From Streptomyces sp. CG1 (lineage in GTDB: Bacteria; Actinomycetota; Actinomycetes; Streptomycetales; Streptomycetaceae), in contig NZ_CP163518.1 in assembly GCF_041080625.1 (NCBI RefSeq), positions 10,967,501 to 11,031,500 on the forward strand: DNA of 64,000 bases, read 5' to 3'. How positions within the stretch are numbered: position 1 is the stretch's first letter; each line of letters starts with the position of its first letter. Shown here one piece after another: positions 9,010 through 17,609 of this stretch. The notes below the pieces were generated by a model. The model worked only from the letters and a program-made list of their open reading frames with translations. It did no database searches and was not told the origin of the DNA. The position numbers were made by a program, and so were the translations under genes.

Positions 9010-9157
9010 CTCTCGGGCCACAGGCAGGCGCGCGAAATCTGATTCCGAGGCGGGCTGGTAACGGACGGTGGCGGTGGCTGACCCCGTGTCCGCCTCACAC
9101 CTCGACGGGCGCAGTGCCGTACCGGTCAGGCCGCAAGCAGCCACGCCCGCCTGGTCA

Positions 9158-9772
9158 TCACGTGATCCGCCGGACAGGCCCCAGCCTCGATCTTTCTTGA
9201 CGGGCCGCCGACGGAGTCGGTGGTCCGTTTCGTTGTCGATGGCTGATGCTGGGCAGGCCGAGGTCCCAAGTGTCGTCTCGGGTGGACGCCGGGTTCCACT
9301 GCTCCGGACTGGAACGTTCTTTCGTAGGACCAGGAGAACTGCTGGTCAGCCGGGGTTTGGCAGGAGTGCGAGCCGTTCGAGAGCGGTGGTGATTTCGAAC
9401 GTCCAGGGCCAGTGGCGGGCGAGGCGGAGGATCCGGCGCGGGCTGGTCGGCCACCACGCCGGGGGCGCCGGTCACCGTGAACGAGCTGTCCGTGCTGCTG
9501 CGCAGCCATGCGCTGACGAACAGCTGCGCATAGCTGGCCGGGTCGGCGTCGGCCGCTGTGGTGCACACGGCGGTGGGCTTGGCTGAGGGGGCGGCTGCAA
9601 CCGTGGTCGGGCCGGACAGCACGGCGAGGCCCAGAGCGGCGGGGCCGGCCGCGATGGCGGTGAAGAGGGCCAGGCGCGACAGGTGTACGCGGCGCCGCAC
9701 CCTCTCCAGTTCGGCGCCCGCGGCCATCGCGGCAGCGGGCCCGCCGTCCGTGGCTTGCTTGCCAGGCGACAT
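9158..9772 (-). pseudogene. Conjugal-transfer (TcpC-like) protein with internal deletion
   Basis: ATG 9772 has GGGAG eight bases upstream. The N-terminus has a basic helix (ELERVRRRVHLSRLALF) followed by one transmembrane segment, then ADPASYAQLFVSAWLRSS, as in conjugal-transfer membrane proteins of actinobacterial integrative elements. That text jumps in frame to SFTVTGAPGVVA, a segment that in relatives lies some 80 residues later. After about residue 117 the sequence loses resemblance and ends in a tip resembling a MITE end (GATCCGCCGGACAG at 9164). I infer a deletion derivative that is no longer functional. Confidence 0.55.
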
Positions 9773-9851
9773 GGTCAAACTCCCGGGTCAGAGCGTGTAC
9801 TTGCTGACCTGGAGAAAACCCGGCGCCCCCGACCAGACCACCGACCATGAA

Positions 9852-9897
9852 GGCCCGACCACGGTCACGATGAGGAAACGAAGCCCGTGGTCGGGCC
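9852..9897. repeat. Inverted repeat / hairpin
   Basis: GGCCCGACCACGG at 9852-9864 pairs perfectly with 9885-9897 across a 20-base loop, and a further CGACCACGG copy follows at 9898. It could be a terminator or an operator; the sequence alone does not decide. Confidence 0.5.
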
Positions 9898-10277
9898 CGA
9901 CCACGGCCAGCAGCAGGCTGGCTCGCTCATGCGACACAGCCCGGCTGATGGTCGGTACGGGGGCTCGCGTACCTCATCACGGCGTCGCACCGGACACTGC
10001 CTGCGCAGCTGTCACAATCCGCCTGCTCGGAAGGAGCTGCGCATCGCTGCTTGGGCGCCTGCGCAGTGCAGTGCGGGCACCACGGTTGGAATGCGCATCC
10101 GTTCTCTCCCCTCGACTGTGCAGGATCCGCGACCGATCGGTCGGCGCAGCCGGGCGCCCGCCATGACCTTGTGGGGGTCGTAGTGGGCGATGGGTCGGTC
10201 CGGGCCGAGGGCGATCCGGCTGCTCGCTGTGCACAGCACGTCAGTAAAGTGACTGTAGAACGAAGACAGTTGATGGC

Positions 10278-11000
10278 ATGCCAACACGGGATAACGGAGA
10301 GATGGTGGACAACCCTTTCGCTCCTCCTGCCGACAGGGAGCAACGGCCGGGGTGGTCACGGCTCGACGAGTACCTGTGGTTCTCGTGCGACATCATCGCC
10401 GACCTGGCCGAAGGGCGGTTGGAGCAGCGTCCGCTGGTCGCCACCGTCGCCCGGCTCGAGCCTGGGGACCGCGCACTCGCTGTCGGGCCTGCACAGCGTC
10501 TAACCTGGCGGGCCGTCGGTGACGGCAGCTACACGCACCAAAGCGTCTTTGCGTTCGGCAGTCCCGCATTCGTACTGGGCAGCATGGCTGGTTCGGCCCT
10601 CGGCAACTCCGCTCGCCGTCGTGCCGCCGCGAGAGACGCGCAACCGCGCTGGGTGGTGGACGGGTCTGGTGAAATCACAGTCACCACGCGCAAGGTCTAC
10701 TTCGGCCATCCCCAGTGCTCGCTCGACCTTGCCTGGGTCGGCCTGGACGCCATCGACCTGGTCGCACCCGAGGTCTTCCAGACGAGCTTCCGCGACATCA
10801 ACAGCGGTCGGCAGACGACGGTCCAGTTGCGCACCCCCTGGGCGTCGTTGCTGTTCGTTCTGGCTGCTGTCACTGCCTTCCCCGCTCACCCTCGGCTGCT
10901 GGGACGCGGATGGCTTCCGCCGGACTTCGAGAAACGATGCACTGATATCGGCCGTCCTTGCCGCCCGGGAGCCAGCCTCCCGCTGAACCGCGGCCACTAG
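10278..11000 (+). CDS. Conserved protein of unknown function
   Basis: The 240-residue product has no signal peptide. It reads as a soluble alpha/beta protein: WSRLDEYLWFSCDIIADLAEGRLEQRPL, a central hydrophobic AFVLGSMAGSALGNSARRR segment that may be a glycine-zipper-like helix, a beta-rich GEITVTTRKVYFG, and then WASLLFVLAAVTAFPAHPRLLG, which could be an amphipathic or weakly hydrophobic helix. ATG 10278 lacks a good ribosome site; ATG 10302 has GGAGAG next to it and may be the true start. No family recognised. The next gene is the frameshifted transposase. Confidence 0.5.
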   Translation: MPTRDNGEMVDNPFAPPADREQRPGWSRLDEYLWFSCDIIADLAEGRLEQRPLVATVARLEPGDRALAVGPAQRLTWRAVGDGSYTHQSVFAFGSPAFVLGSMAGSALGNSARRRAAARDAQPRWVVDGSGEITVTTRKVYFGHPQCSLDLAWVGLDAIDLVAPEVFQTSFRDINSGRQTTVQLRTPWASLLFVLAAVTAFPAHPRLLGRGWLPPDFEKRCTDIGRPCRPGASLPLNRGH

Positions 11001-11017
11001 AAAACACCGAGCAGAGC

Positions 11018-11210
11018 GTGTCATGGGTGACCAGTGCTGCGTCGGCAGGACAGGCGAGTGTGGCTCATGCCGCGCAACACGATCGTCAATCTGTGCACGA
11101 GGTCGGAGTCTCCCGCGCCTCCTACTACCCCTCGCCGGTGGCGCAGGCGGTGAAGGAGATCTTGGAAGCCGCAGACCCGCCGCCCAGAACCGGAGGAACT
11201 TCGGGCGGAG
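11018..11210 (+). pseudogene. Out-of-frame N-terminal segment of the downstream transposase
   Basis: A GTG at 11018 opens SWVTSAASAG and later RASYYPSPVAQAVKEILEAADPPPR. In relatives this leads directly into EELRAEVSRLKK, which here is found in the next frame (PEELRAEVSRLKK, from 11190). A one-base slip near 11183-11190 therefore separates the natural N-terminus from the body of the transposase. Either the gene is damaged or it starts internally at 11211. Confidence 0.5.
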
Positions 11211-12824
11211 GTGTCCCGGCTGAAGAAGGCGGAGCCTGAGGTCCAGCAACTGACGACCCGGCATGTACGGCTGATGGCGGAGTCGTTGGAAGTGACCGAG
11301 CGCACTGTGTGGCGGTGGCTTGCCGCTGCCGAGCGTGACGAGTCCGCGGCCGCGGAGCCCGGGGCGCGGGCCCAGAGCAAAGACCGCTTCTCCGTCACCC
11401 CGGAGGTGCGCCGCCTGCTGGCCTTGTGGAAGGGCAACGTCGCGGCGGTCCATCGTGAGCTGACCGCTCGCGCGGCCAAGGGTGAGGGGGAGCCGCCTCC
11501 GTCGATTCCGACGCTGCACCGGGCGATCCGTCGTGATCTGACGCCGGGGGAGCGGGCGGGGCTTGCGGGTGGGCAGCGGGCGGCGCGCAAGCACGATGTG
11601 TTCCTGGCCAGGCCGCGGGGCTGGCGCAACCAGGTGTGGGAGACCGATCACGTCCAGGCGGCGGTGCTGGTCGACGTCGACGGCAAGGCCCGCAGGCCGT
11701 GGATCACGTGGTTCACCGACTGCGCGACGAACGCGATCACCGGCGTTGCGGTCACGCCGGGAGATCCGTCGCGGGAGTCGGTGCTGGCCGCGCTGCGCTC
11801 CGCGGTCTTGCGTGAGGATCCCTACGGCCCGTTCGGGGGCCTGCCCGAGAAGGTACGGGTGGACCGCGGCAAGGACTTCCTGTCCAGGACGGTGACGGCT
11901 GCTTTCGATCTCCTGGACGTGACGGTGGAGGACCTGCCCGCCTACACCCCTCACCTCAAGGGCACGGTGGAGGGCCTCAACCGGGCGGTGGAGGGCATGT
12001 TCCTGGCCGCGCTGCCCGGCTATGCCCGCCAGCCGCGCCCCGGTAAACGGGCTTCTGGTCCGAAGGGCGAAGTGCTGCTCGGCTTCGAGGACTTCACCGC
12101 CCGGCTGCTGGCCTGGACGCTCTGGTGGAACACCGAACATCAGCCGGCGCCCTTGCGGGGCAGGACCCCGCTTGAGGCGTGGCAGGACGATCCCACCCCG
12201 CTGCGGGACGTGCCGGCCACGGATCTGTGGACGTTCGCCCTGGAGGACGCCGGTACTCGCACGCTGACCACCCGCGGCATCCGTTTCAGGAAACGCGATT
12301 ACGTGGGGCCGTGGATGACCGGGCAGGCGGGGATCCAGGTCCGCGTCCGTTTCATGCCCCATCACGACCACCGGATCGAGGTATACCACGCCACCACCGG
12401 CCGCTACCTGGGTCCTGCGGATCTGGCCGACCAGGCCACCGAGGAACAGGTCAGCGCTGTACGGCGGGCGCGGGCCGCTCGCTCCCGCCGTCTGAAGAAG
12501 GACCTGGAGGTTTCCCAGCGAGAGCGCTACGCCGCCGTGGACCGGCCTGAGGCGCCCCGGCGGCTCGGCGCGCTGACCACCGCGCAGGCCGAGGCCGAAC
12601 TCGCCCAGGCCACCGGCGCCGACCTGTCGGATCTGGCGCTGCGGGACCTCATCCCGCCCGCCGCGCCTCCGGCCGGGTGGCGCACCCCTGCTTCCCTGGC
12701 GGCGCTGACCACACCAGGTCTGCCCGCCCCCGTGCCATCCGGCCGTGATTCCGCTTACGCCCAGTCCGGCCCGGACGGGCGGACCGCACAGCCCACCACC
12801 GACGAAGACGGAGAAGCCTTGTGA
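11211..12824 (+). CDS. Mu/Tni-type DD35E transposase
   Basis: The 537-residue protein has an N-terminal helix-turn-helix (SLEVTERTVWRWLAAAE), then an RNase H-like integrase core. The catalytic residues are in WETDHV (Asp), VRVDRGKDF (Asp) and PHLKGTVEGLNR (Glu). The second Asp and the Glu are separated by exactly 35 residues. A Mu-transposase-like beta-barrel C-terminal domain follows (RKRDYVGPWMTGQAGIQVRVRFMPHHDHRIEVY), then a basic helix and a disordered tail that in TniA/MuA contacts the ATPase. GTGA overlap couples it to the AAA ATPase gene. The N-terminal frameshift upstream makes its activity uncertain. I could not identify its transposon ends. Confidence 0.85.
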   Translation: MSRLKKAEPEVQQLTTRHVRLMAESLEVTERTVWRWLAAAERDESAAAEPGARAQSKDRFSVTPEVRRLLALWKGNVAAVHRELTARAAKGEGEPPPSIPTLHRAIRRDLTPGERAGLAGGQRAARKHDVFLARPRGWRNQVWETDHVQAAVLVDVDGKARRPWITWFTDCATNAITGVAVTPGDPSRESVLAALRSAVLREDPYGPFGGLPEKVRVDRGKDFLSRTVTAAFDLLDVTVEDLPAYTPHLKGTVEGLNRAVEGMFLAALPGYARQPRPGKRASGPKGEVLLGFEDFTARLLAWTLWWNTEHQPAPLRGRTPLEAWQDDPTPLRDVPATDLWTFALEDAGTRTLTTRGIRFRKRDYVGPWMTGQAGIQVRVRFMPHHDHRIEVYHATTGRYLGPADLADQATEEQVSAVRRARAARSRRLKKDLEVSQRERYAAVDRPEAPRRLGALTTAQAEAELAQATGADLSDLALRDLIPPAAPPAGWRTPASLAALTTPGLPAPVPSGRDSAYAQSGPDGRTAQPTTDEDGEAL

Positions 12825-13573
12825 GCGCGGCCTCCTACCAGTACGTCGATCTGCCGGACGCGTCCGTGGTCACCACCCGCGCCCTGCTGACCGCGCGGGA
12901 GAACATCTCCGACACGGTCGCGGCCCGCGCGATGATGTGTATCCACGGCGGGGCCGGATTCGGCAAGACCCTGGCCGTCAACATGTGCCTGGGCGAGCTC
13001 GAACCTGCCGAGGACGTCCGCAAGATCACCTTCCGGGCCCGTCCCACGGCCCGCGCGGTGCGCTACGAGTTGTTCACCGCGCTCGACCTGCCCGGGGCCC
13101 CGCCGCGCCACCCCAGTGAGTTCGACCGCCTGCTGAAGACGGCCCTGTCCGAACGCCCCCGCACCTTCCTCGTCGACGAGGCCCAGTGGCTCAACGGGGA
13201 GGCGTTCGAGTACTTCCGCTACCTGTGGGACGAACCCTCCACCCGGCTCGCGGTCATCTTCGTCGGCGGCGAGGGCTGCCACACCGTGCTGCGCCGCGAG
13301 CCGATGCTGTCGTCGCGGATCTTCATCTGGCAGCACTTCACCCGACTCACCCCCGGCGAGGTCAGCGAGACGATCCCACTGTTCCACCCGGTGTGGGCCG
13401 ACGCCGACCCCGATGACATCGCTTTCGCCGACCGGCATGCCGCGCACGGCAACTTCCGTGACTGGGCCCGCCTCACGGCCCATGTCCGTCTGGCGCTTGC
13501 CCGCACGGGTCGGCCGCGGGTGGACCGGGAGGTGCTGCGGTGGGCGTTCGGCCGGTTGGGCGGCTCCGCCTGA
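12821..13573 (+). CDS. TniB/MuB-like AAA ATPase, transposition target selector
   Basis: The 250-residue AAA+ protein has Walker A GGAGFGKT near residue 47, Walker B TFLVDEAQ near 115, and a sensor region RLAVIFVGGEG. Family members bind DNA with ATP, pick the target, and activate the DDE transposase. It overlaps the transposase stop by four bases, so the two are translationally coupled. Length fits TniB rather than IstB with its DnaA-like fold, but the two are hard to separate by eye. Confidence 0.85.
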   Translation: MSAASYQYVDLPDASVVTTRALLTARENISDTVAARAMMCIHGGAGFGKTLAVNMCLGELEPAEDVRKITFRARPTARAVRYELFTALDLPGAPPRHPSEFDRLLKTALSERPRTFLVDEAQWLNGEAFEYFRYLWDEPSTRLAVIFVGGEGCHTVLRREPMLSSRIFIWQHFTRLTPGEVSETIPLFHPVWADADPDDIAFADRHAAHGNFRDWARLTAHVRLALARTGRPRVDREVLRWAFGRLGGSA

Positions 13574-13648
13574 CGCCCGGCCGCACGCGGCCCGAGGCTC
13601 ATCGCCCGTGTGCGGGAGTACAAGTGGAATACGAGGAGGCGGACTGCG

Positions 13649-14260
13649 GTGGGGCTGCTGGACCCGATCAACGCGCTCGGTGAGATCGCCGTGGACGTGC
13701 TGGCGTGCGGCCCGGCCGCCTCCCGGCGCTGCCCGCCCCGCAAGACGCTGCGCACGACGGGCCGTTCGCCCTTCACCGTGGTCGTGGACCGCGCAGACGA
13801 CGTGCGCTACACCCGCACCGTGCTGGCCGCCCACCACCCGACGGCGGGACGGGTCGTTATCCACCCCACCGTCGGCGGGGGCGACCGGCTGCTGTGGCAC
13901 GACGTCCTGAACGCGGTGGCCGACGGCAAGCCCCTGAGAGCCCCGTCCTGCGCAGCCCGCGGCAACGCATCCGCGCAGGAGCGGTCGGCGCATGCCGCCC
14001 TGAAGGCCGCGGCCGTGCACCGGATGACCGTCCTGCGCGCGCACCGCATCGGACTGGGCGTATGGGCGGATCTGATGGCCCTGCACCACGCCACCGGCAC
14101 GGACGTGACCGTGGTGCACCATGCCGAACTGCCCGTGGACCTGGTGCATCTGCTGCGCCACTGCCACCACCGCATCCTCACCACCTACACCGCCGTGCGG
14201 GCGCTGCATCCGCCGGCGGGGACATCGGGGGAGTCCTGGGCGGACAGACGGCACCGGTGA
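13649..14260 (+). CDS. Unknown protein in the transposase operon
   Basis: It starts at GTG 13649 with GAGGAGG nine bases upstream; a GTG at 13610 is also in frame. It encodes about 203 residues with no signal peptide or membrane segment. It is alternating alpha/beta (SPFTVVVDRADDVRYTRTVLAAHH, GRVVIHPTVGGGDRLLWHDVLNAVADGK, DVTVVHHAELPVDLVHLLRHCHHR), rich in histidine and arginine, and lacks a P-loop or zinc-finger cysteine pairs, so it is not TniQ. The position 75 bases after the ATPase suggests an accessory transposition or target-choice factor, but this is inference only. Confidence 0.55.
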   Translation: MGLLDPINALGEIAVDVLACGPAASRRCPPRKTLRTTGRSPFTVVVDRADDVRYTRTVLAAHHPTAGRVVIHPTVGGGDRLLWHDVLNAVADGKPLRAPSCAARGNASAQERSAHAALKAAAVHRMTVLRAHRIGLGVWADLMALHHATGTDVTVVHHAELPVDLVHLLRHCHHRILTTYTAVRALHPPAGTSGESWADRRHR

Positions 14261-14367
14261 CCGGCAGCTCCGGAGCGCTGGCCTGTGCCCGGGTCGCGGC
14301 AGAGCCGTTGTGCCGTGCCCGTCACCGCTCCCCGGGGCTGCGCGTCAGCTCCTTCCATCACATCAAT

Positions 14368-14409
14368 CAGACAACGAATCATTGTTTCATTGTCTGCATG
14401 CGGTAGGGT
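14368..14409 (+). promoter_or_regulatory. Palindromic operator and promoter of the tap-tpg operon
   Basis: CAGACAACGAA at 14368-14378 and TTCATTGTCTG at 14386-14396 form an 11-base inverted repeat with one mismatch around TCATTGT. TTGTTT (14382) and TAGGGT (14404) sit 16 bases apart and make a plausible -35/-10. The ATG at 14416 is so close that the transcript would be leaderless or nearly so. The stretch is AT-rich compared with everything around it. Confidence 0.6.
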
Positions 14410-14415
14410 GGCCGC

Positions 14416-14799
14416 ATGCCACGAGACTCCAGCGAGCAGGCCCGTGAGCGACTGTCCGCACTGGCCCCCGCCGACGCCGACGACACCACGGCCGCGCGCT
14501 GTGTGGAGCAGGATGCATCCCTGATAGGGCGGCTGCTGGCCGCCGCTGGCGAGCAGGGCCACCACGGGCAGGCGCCGGGCGTGATACCTGCCGATGTCGG
14601 CGCCGCGCTGGGCCTGTTCGAGGGTTTGCGTGAGCAGTTGGACCGGCTGGAGACCCAGGTGGTCATCGAGGCTCGGCGCTGCGGCATGGACTGGCGGCAG
14701 ATCGCCCAGCACCAGGGCCTGAACTCCTCCCAGGCCGCCTCCCAGCGCTACCAGCGACTGATGACCCGGCTCGAAGAGATCCGCCAGGGTGTCCGGTGA
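14416..14799 (+). CDS. Small helix-turn-helix protein in front of tap
   Basis: The 127-residue acidic protein has a coiled-coil-like helix (LGLFEGLREQLDRLETQVVIEARR) followed by a helix-turn-helix (GMDWRQIAQHQGLNSSQAASQRYQRLM) resembling a sigma-70-like or MarR-like recognition unit. It is the first gene of the tap-tpg operon and its TGA overlaps the first possible tap start (GTGA at 14796). A role as autorepressor binding the palindrome at 14368 is plausible but inferred. Confidence 0.7.
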   Translation: MPRDSSEQARERLSALAPADADDTTAARCVEQDASLIGRLLAAAGEQGHHGQAPGVIPADVGAALGLFEGLREQLDRLETQVVIEARRCGMDWRQIAQHQGLNSSQAASQRYQRLMTRLEEIRQGVR

Positions 14800-17015
14800 A
14801 CGAGGAAGAACCGCAGATGAGTGACCAGCCACCGCAGTTGTTCACCGCGATCGACTCGCTGCTCGCCGCTGTCGACGACGGCACCGTGCTGCCCGTTCCG
14901 GCCGAGCGGGTACGACTGCGCGAGGCAGCCGGCCTCACCGAGGCGGCAGTCGCCCAGGCGCTCGGCGTGCGCGTGCCGAGCATCACCGCCTGGGAAGCCG
15001 GCCGCGCCGAACCCAGGGGCGAGCGCCTGGAGGCCTACCGCCGCCTCCTCGAAGGCCTCGCCCACCGTTACCCCGCCACCACCCCGCCGCCCGCCCCGAA
15101 AACACTCTCCGTCCCACCCGCGCCCGCAGAAGAAGCCCCCGCCGCACAAGCCGCTGCCACGGCGGAACCCGCCGCGCCCGCCCCGCAGCGTCCGTCTGCG
15201 CCCCCGGCGTCCTCCCGCCGTCCGGCCAGGCCGAAGGCGGCTGCGCCCGTAGTTGACTCCCGGTTCCCGAACGGCCCTCTCACGGTCCTGGATGGGGACG
15301 GTACGGCGTACTGCCTGGGCGGGGTGCTGCTGGAGTGCCCGGCGACCACGATGGTGCAGTTGGTGGAGTGGGTGCTGAAGGAGTCCGGGATCGGGCAGGC
15401 GCGGCTGCACCGGCACGGCAAGGACTCCGACCCCCTGATCGTCCTGACCGCCTCGGCCGCCGCCCGGTTCGGATTGCCGGAGCGGCTTCAGGACCGCCGC
15501 GGCCTGCGCCTGGCGCAGGATCACCCGGTCATCAAGCAGCTGGCGAAGTCGAAGTGGAAGTTGACGCAGCGCGGGTTCGGCCCGTGGCCGCGGATCTACC
15601 GCCCGGCGCAGGGCGGGCAGCGGCAGTGTGTGCAGCTGGCGATCCTGCCGTGGGACGCCCTGGACAGCCGCGCCTGGGGCGACGCTGCCGAGCTGCACCC
15701 CGCCGATCTGGCCCGTATCCTTGGTGTGTTCGCGACTCGGGTGCTCACCCCGCGCGGCTCCACGGCGGTGACCGGCCTGGAGCTGATGACCGCACTGCGG
15801 CCGCCGACCCGGCCGGTCAAGGACGAGGCGACCAGCGCGTGGGTGTCCGGTCCGAACCCGGGCGCGCTGACGAAGCCGGTGGATCCGGCGCCGCCGGAGG
15901 CCCCGGCCGAGCATCCGGTTGCGCAGGGCTGGAAGGGCGGCTTCCTGGATGAGGAGGCCTACCAGTGGGTGCGCGATGTGCAGCTGCTGACCGATGAGGA
16001 GTGCCTGCTGCCCTACGCAGTGGGCATCGACATCAACACCGCCTTCCTCGCCGCCGCCGCTCGCCTCACCGTCGGACTGTCCGGGCCGGTCCACGTCACG
16101 GCGCCGGCGTTCGACAAGACGATCCCCGGTACCTGGCTGGCCGACCTGTCCCACATCGAGCTGGACCCGCGCCTGCCCAACCCCTTCACGCCCACCGGCC
16201 TGCGCCCCCACGAGCCCGGCTGGTACACCACCGCGACCCTGGCGTACGCAGAGGAACTGGGCTGCGAGGTCCGGCCGCTCGAGGCGTACCTGCGTCAGGA
16301 AACGGGTGCGTACTTGGATCCGTGGCACGACCGGCTCAAGGACGCCTACCTGACCACCACCGCGGACATGGGCATCCCCGTCGACAAGGACACTGCCCCG
16401 GCCGCGTACCTGGACGCGATGGCGCTGCACAAGACGTACGCGGCCGCCGCCGACACCCGCCTCGATGGCCTGCGTGCTGCGCTCGCTGAACTGTCCGCGG
16501 GCCGCGCCGATCTCAGCGACGAGGACTTGGCCGCCCTGGTGCGTCGGCACCGGCAGGGCGCCATGGTGCTGTCGGCGATCAAGTCGACGGTCAAGGGCGG
16601 CATCGGCAAGCTCCGCGAACGTCCCCAGGGCCGCCACTACCGTGACGGGGAGCGCTGGCCCGCCCTGGAGCGCCCCACCTGGCGGCCCGACATCCGCGCG
16701 GCGGTCATCGCCAAGGCGCGGGTGAACATGCACCGCAAGATGGCCAAGCTCGCTGCCCTGACCGGCCAATACCCGCTCGCCGTGCTGTCGGACTGCGTCG
16801 TCTACGCCGGCCCAGGTCCCTCCCCGCTGGACTTCCTGCCGTTGGGCAGCGAGGGCACGCCGGTGTACGGCACCTTCCGCGTCGGCGCGAACCCGGGCTT
16901 CTGCAAGGTCGAGGGTGTCCAGGAGATGGCGTGGGCGGTCGACCTGATGGAGCAGGGCTACAACCCCGCCCGGCACATCAAGGGCGGCGACGCCGTCGCG
17001 GACGAAGGGGAGTAG
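14796..17015 (+). CDS. tap: Telomere-associated protein Tap
   Basis: The roughly 739-residue length and sequence match Streptomyces Tap, which binds the single-stranded 3' overhang at telomeres of linear replicons and brings in Tpg and DNA polymerase for end patching. The N-terminus has a helix-turn-helix (LTEAAVAQALGVRVPSITAWEAGR, about residues 50-75), followed by a proline/alanine-rich linker (about 95-150) and a large C-terminal domain with IDINTAFLAAAARL and PLAVLSDCVVYAGPG, strands reminiscent of a polymerase/exonuclease-like fold. GTG 14796 overlaps the upstream stop; ATG 14817 has GAGGAAG upstream and may be the real start (732 residues). Tpg follows after three bases. Confidence 0.9.
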   Translation: MNEEEPQMSDQPPQLFTAIDSLLAAVDDGTVLPVPAERVRLREAAGLTEAAVAQALGVRVPSITAWEAGRAEPRGERLEAYRRLLEGLAHRYPATTPPPAPKTLSVPPAPAEEAPAAQAAATAEPAAPAPQRPSAPPASSRRPARPKAAAPVVDSRFPNGPLTVLDGDGTAYCLGGVLLECPATTMVQLVEWVLKESGIGQARLHRHGKDSDPLIVLTASAAARFGLPERLQDRRGLRLAQDHPVIKQLAKSKWKLTQRGFGPWPRIYRPAQGGQRQCVQLAILPWDALDSRAWGDAAELHPADLARILGVFATRVLTPRGSTAVTGLELMTALRPPTRPVKDEATSAWVSGPNPGALTKPVDPAPPEAPAEHPVAQGWKGGFLDEEAYQWVRDVQLLTDEECLLPYAVGIDINTAFLAAAARLTVGLSGPVHVTAPAFDKTIPGTWLADLSHIELDPRLPNPFTPTGLRPHEPGWYTTATLAYAEELGCEVRPLEAYLRQETGAYLDPWHDRLKDAYLTTTADMGIPVDKDTAPAAYLDAMALHKTYAAAADTRLDGLRAALAELSAGRADLSDEDLAALVRRHRQGAMVLSAIKSTVKGGIGKLRERPQGRHYRDGERWPALERPTWRPDIRAAVIAKARVNMHRKMAKLAALTGQYPLAVLSDCVVYAGPGPSPLDFLPLGSEGTPVYGTFRVGANPGFCKVEGVQEMAWAVDLMEQGYNPARHIKGGDAVADEGE

Positions 17016-17018
17016 GCC

Positions 17019-17609
17019 GTGGTGCGACGGATCCGTCCGGGCAACGCCGACGCCGACGACGCCCTGGTCCGGGAAGCGATCGAGCGGGCTGACCAGGAGG
17101 TCTTCACCCACGAACCGCCCAAGACGCTCAAAGGGCGTATCAACTTCCTGCTGAAGCAGCTGAAGACGACCAGAGCGGTCGCCCAGGAACTCGGCATCAC
17201 CCAGCGCTCCGTGGAGCGCTACCGCACCGGCGCGCGCAAACAGCCCCCCAAGGCGATCGCCGACCGGATCGACGCGGCCGTACGCGCCCGCTGGCAACCC
17301 CGCGTCCGCGACCGACGCCGCAAGCAGGCCGCAACCCGAACCGGAATCACCGTGGAGGCCCGCGCCCGGTTCGGCTACACCGCACCGATCGGCACGACCG
17401 ACGACGGCCGCACACGGCGTATCACCGTCCACCTGCCGGCCGACTACGCCCGTCGCCTCTTCGACGCCCAACGCGGCATCGGCGACCAGACACCCAACGA
17501 AGTCATCGCCGAAGGAATCCAAGAAACGTATTTCAAAGACCACGGGCGTCGCGCCAACCATGTCGAAGTCGAATTCACAGATATCGACTACATCGATATT
17601 TCACTTTGA
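17019..17609 (+). CDS. tpg: Telomere terminal protein Tpg
   Basis: The 196-residue basic protein matches Streptomyces Tpg (about 185 residues), the protein covalently attached to the 5' ends of linear chromosomes that primes end patching. A helix-turn-helix (TTRAVAQELGITQRSVERYR, about residues 50-69) is followed by a very basic stretch that in the family serves as nuclear-localisation-like and DNA-binding segment, then the region expected to contain the nucleotidylated threonine (Thr111 or Thr121 here; Thr114 in S. coelicolor), and an amphiphilic C-terminus. GTG 17019 has GGGGAG six bases upstream. The pairing with tap is the standard arrangement. Confidence 0.92.
   Translation: MVRRIRPGNADADDALVREAIERADQEVFTHEPPKTLKGRINFLLKQLKTTRAVAQELGITQRSVERYRTGARKQPPKAIADRIDAAVRARWQPRVRDRRRKQAATRTGITVEARARFGYTAPIGTTDDGRTRRITVHLPADYARRLFDAQRGIGDQTPNEVIAEGIQETYFKDHGRRANHVEVEFTDIDYIDISL

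Noticed and set aside
13649..14260. TniQ or TnsD third component
   Set aside because: No CxxC/CxxH zinc motifs or helix-turn-helix of TniQ; only position suggests it.
14748..17561. 937-codon open frame antisense to tap and tpg
   Set aside because: Shadow frame created by high GC at third codon positions; the plus-strand genes are clearly real.
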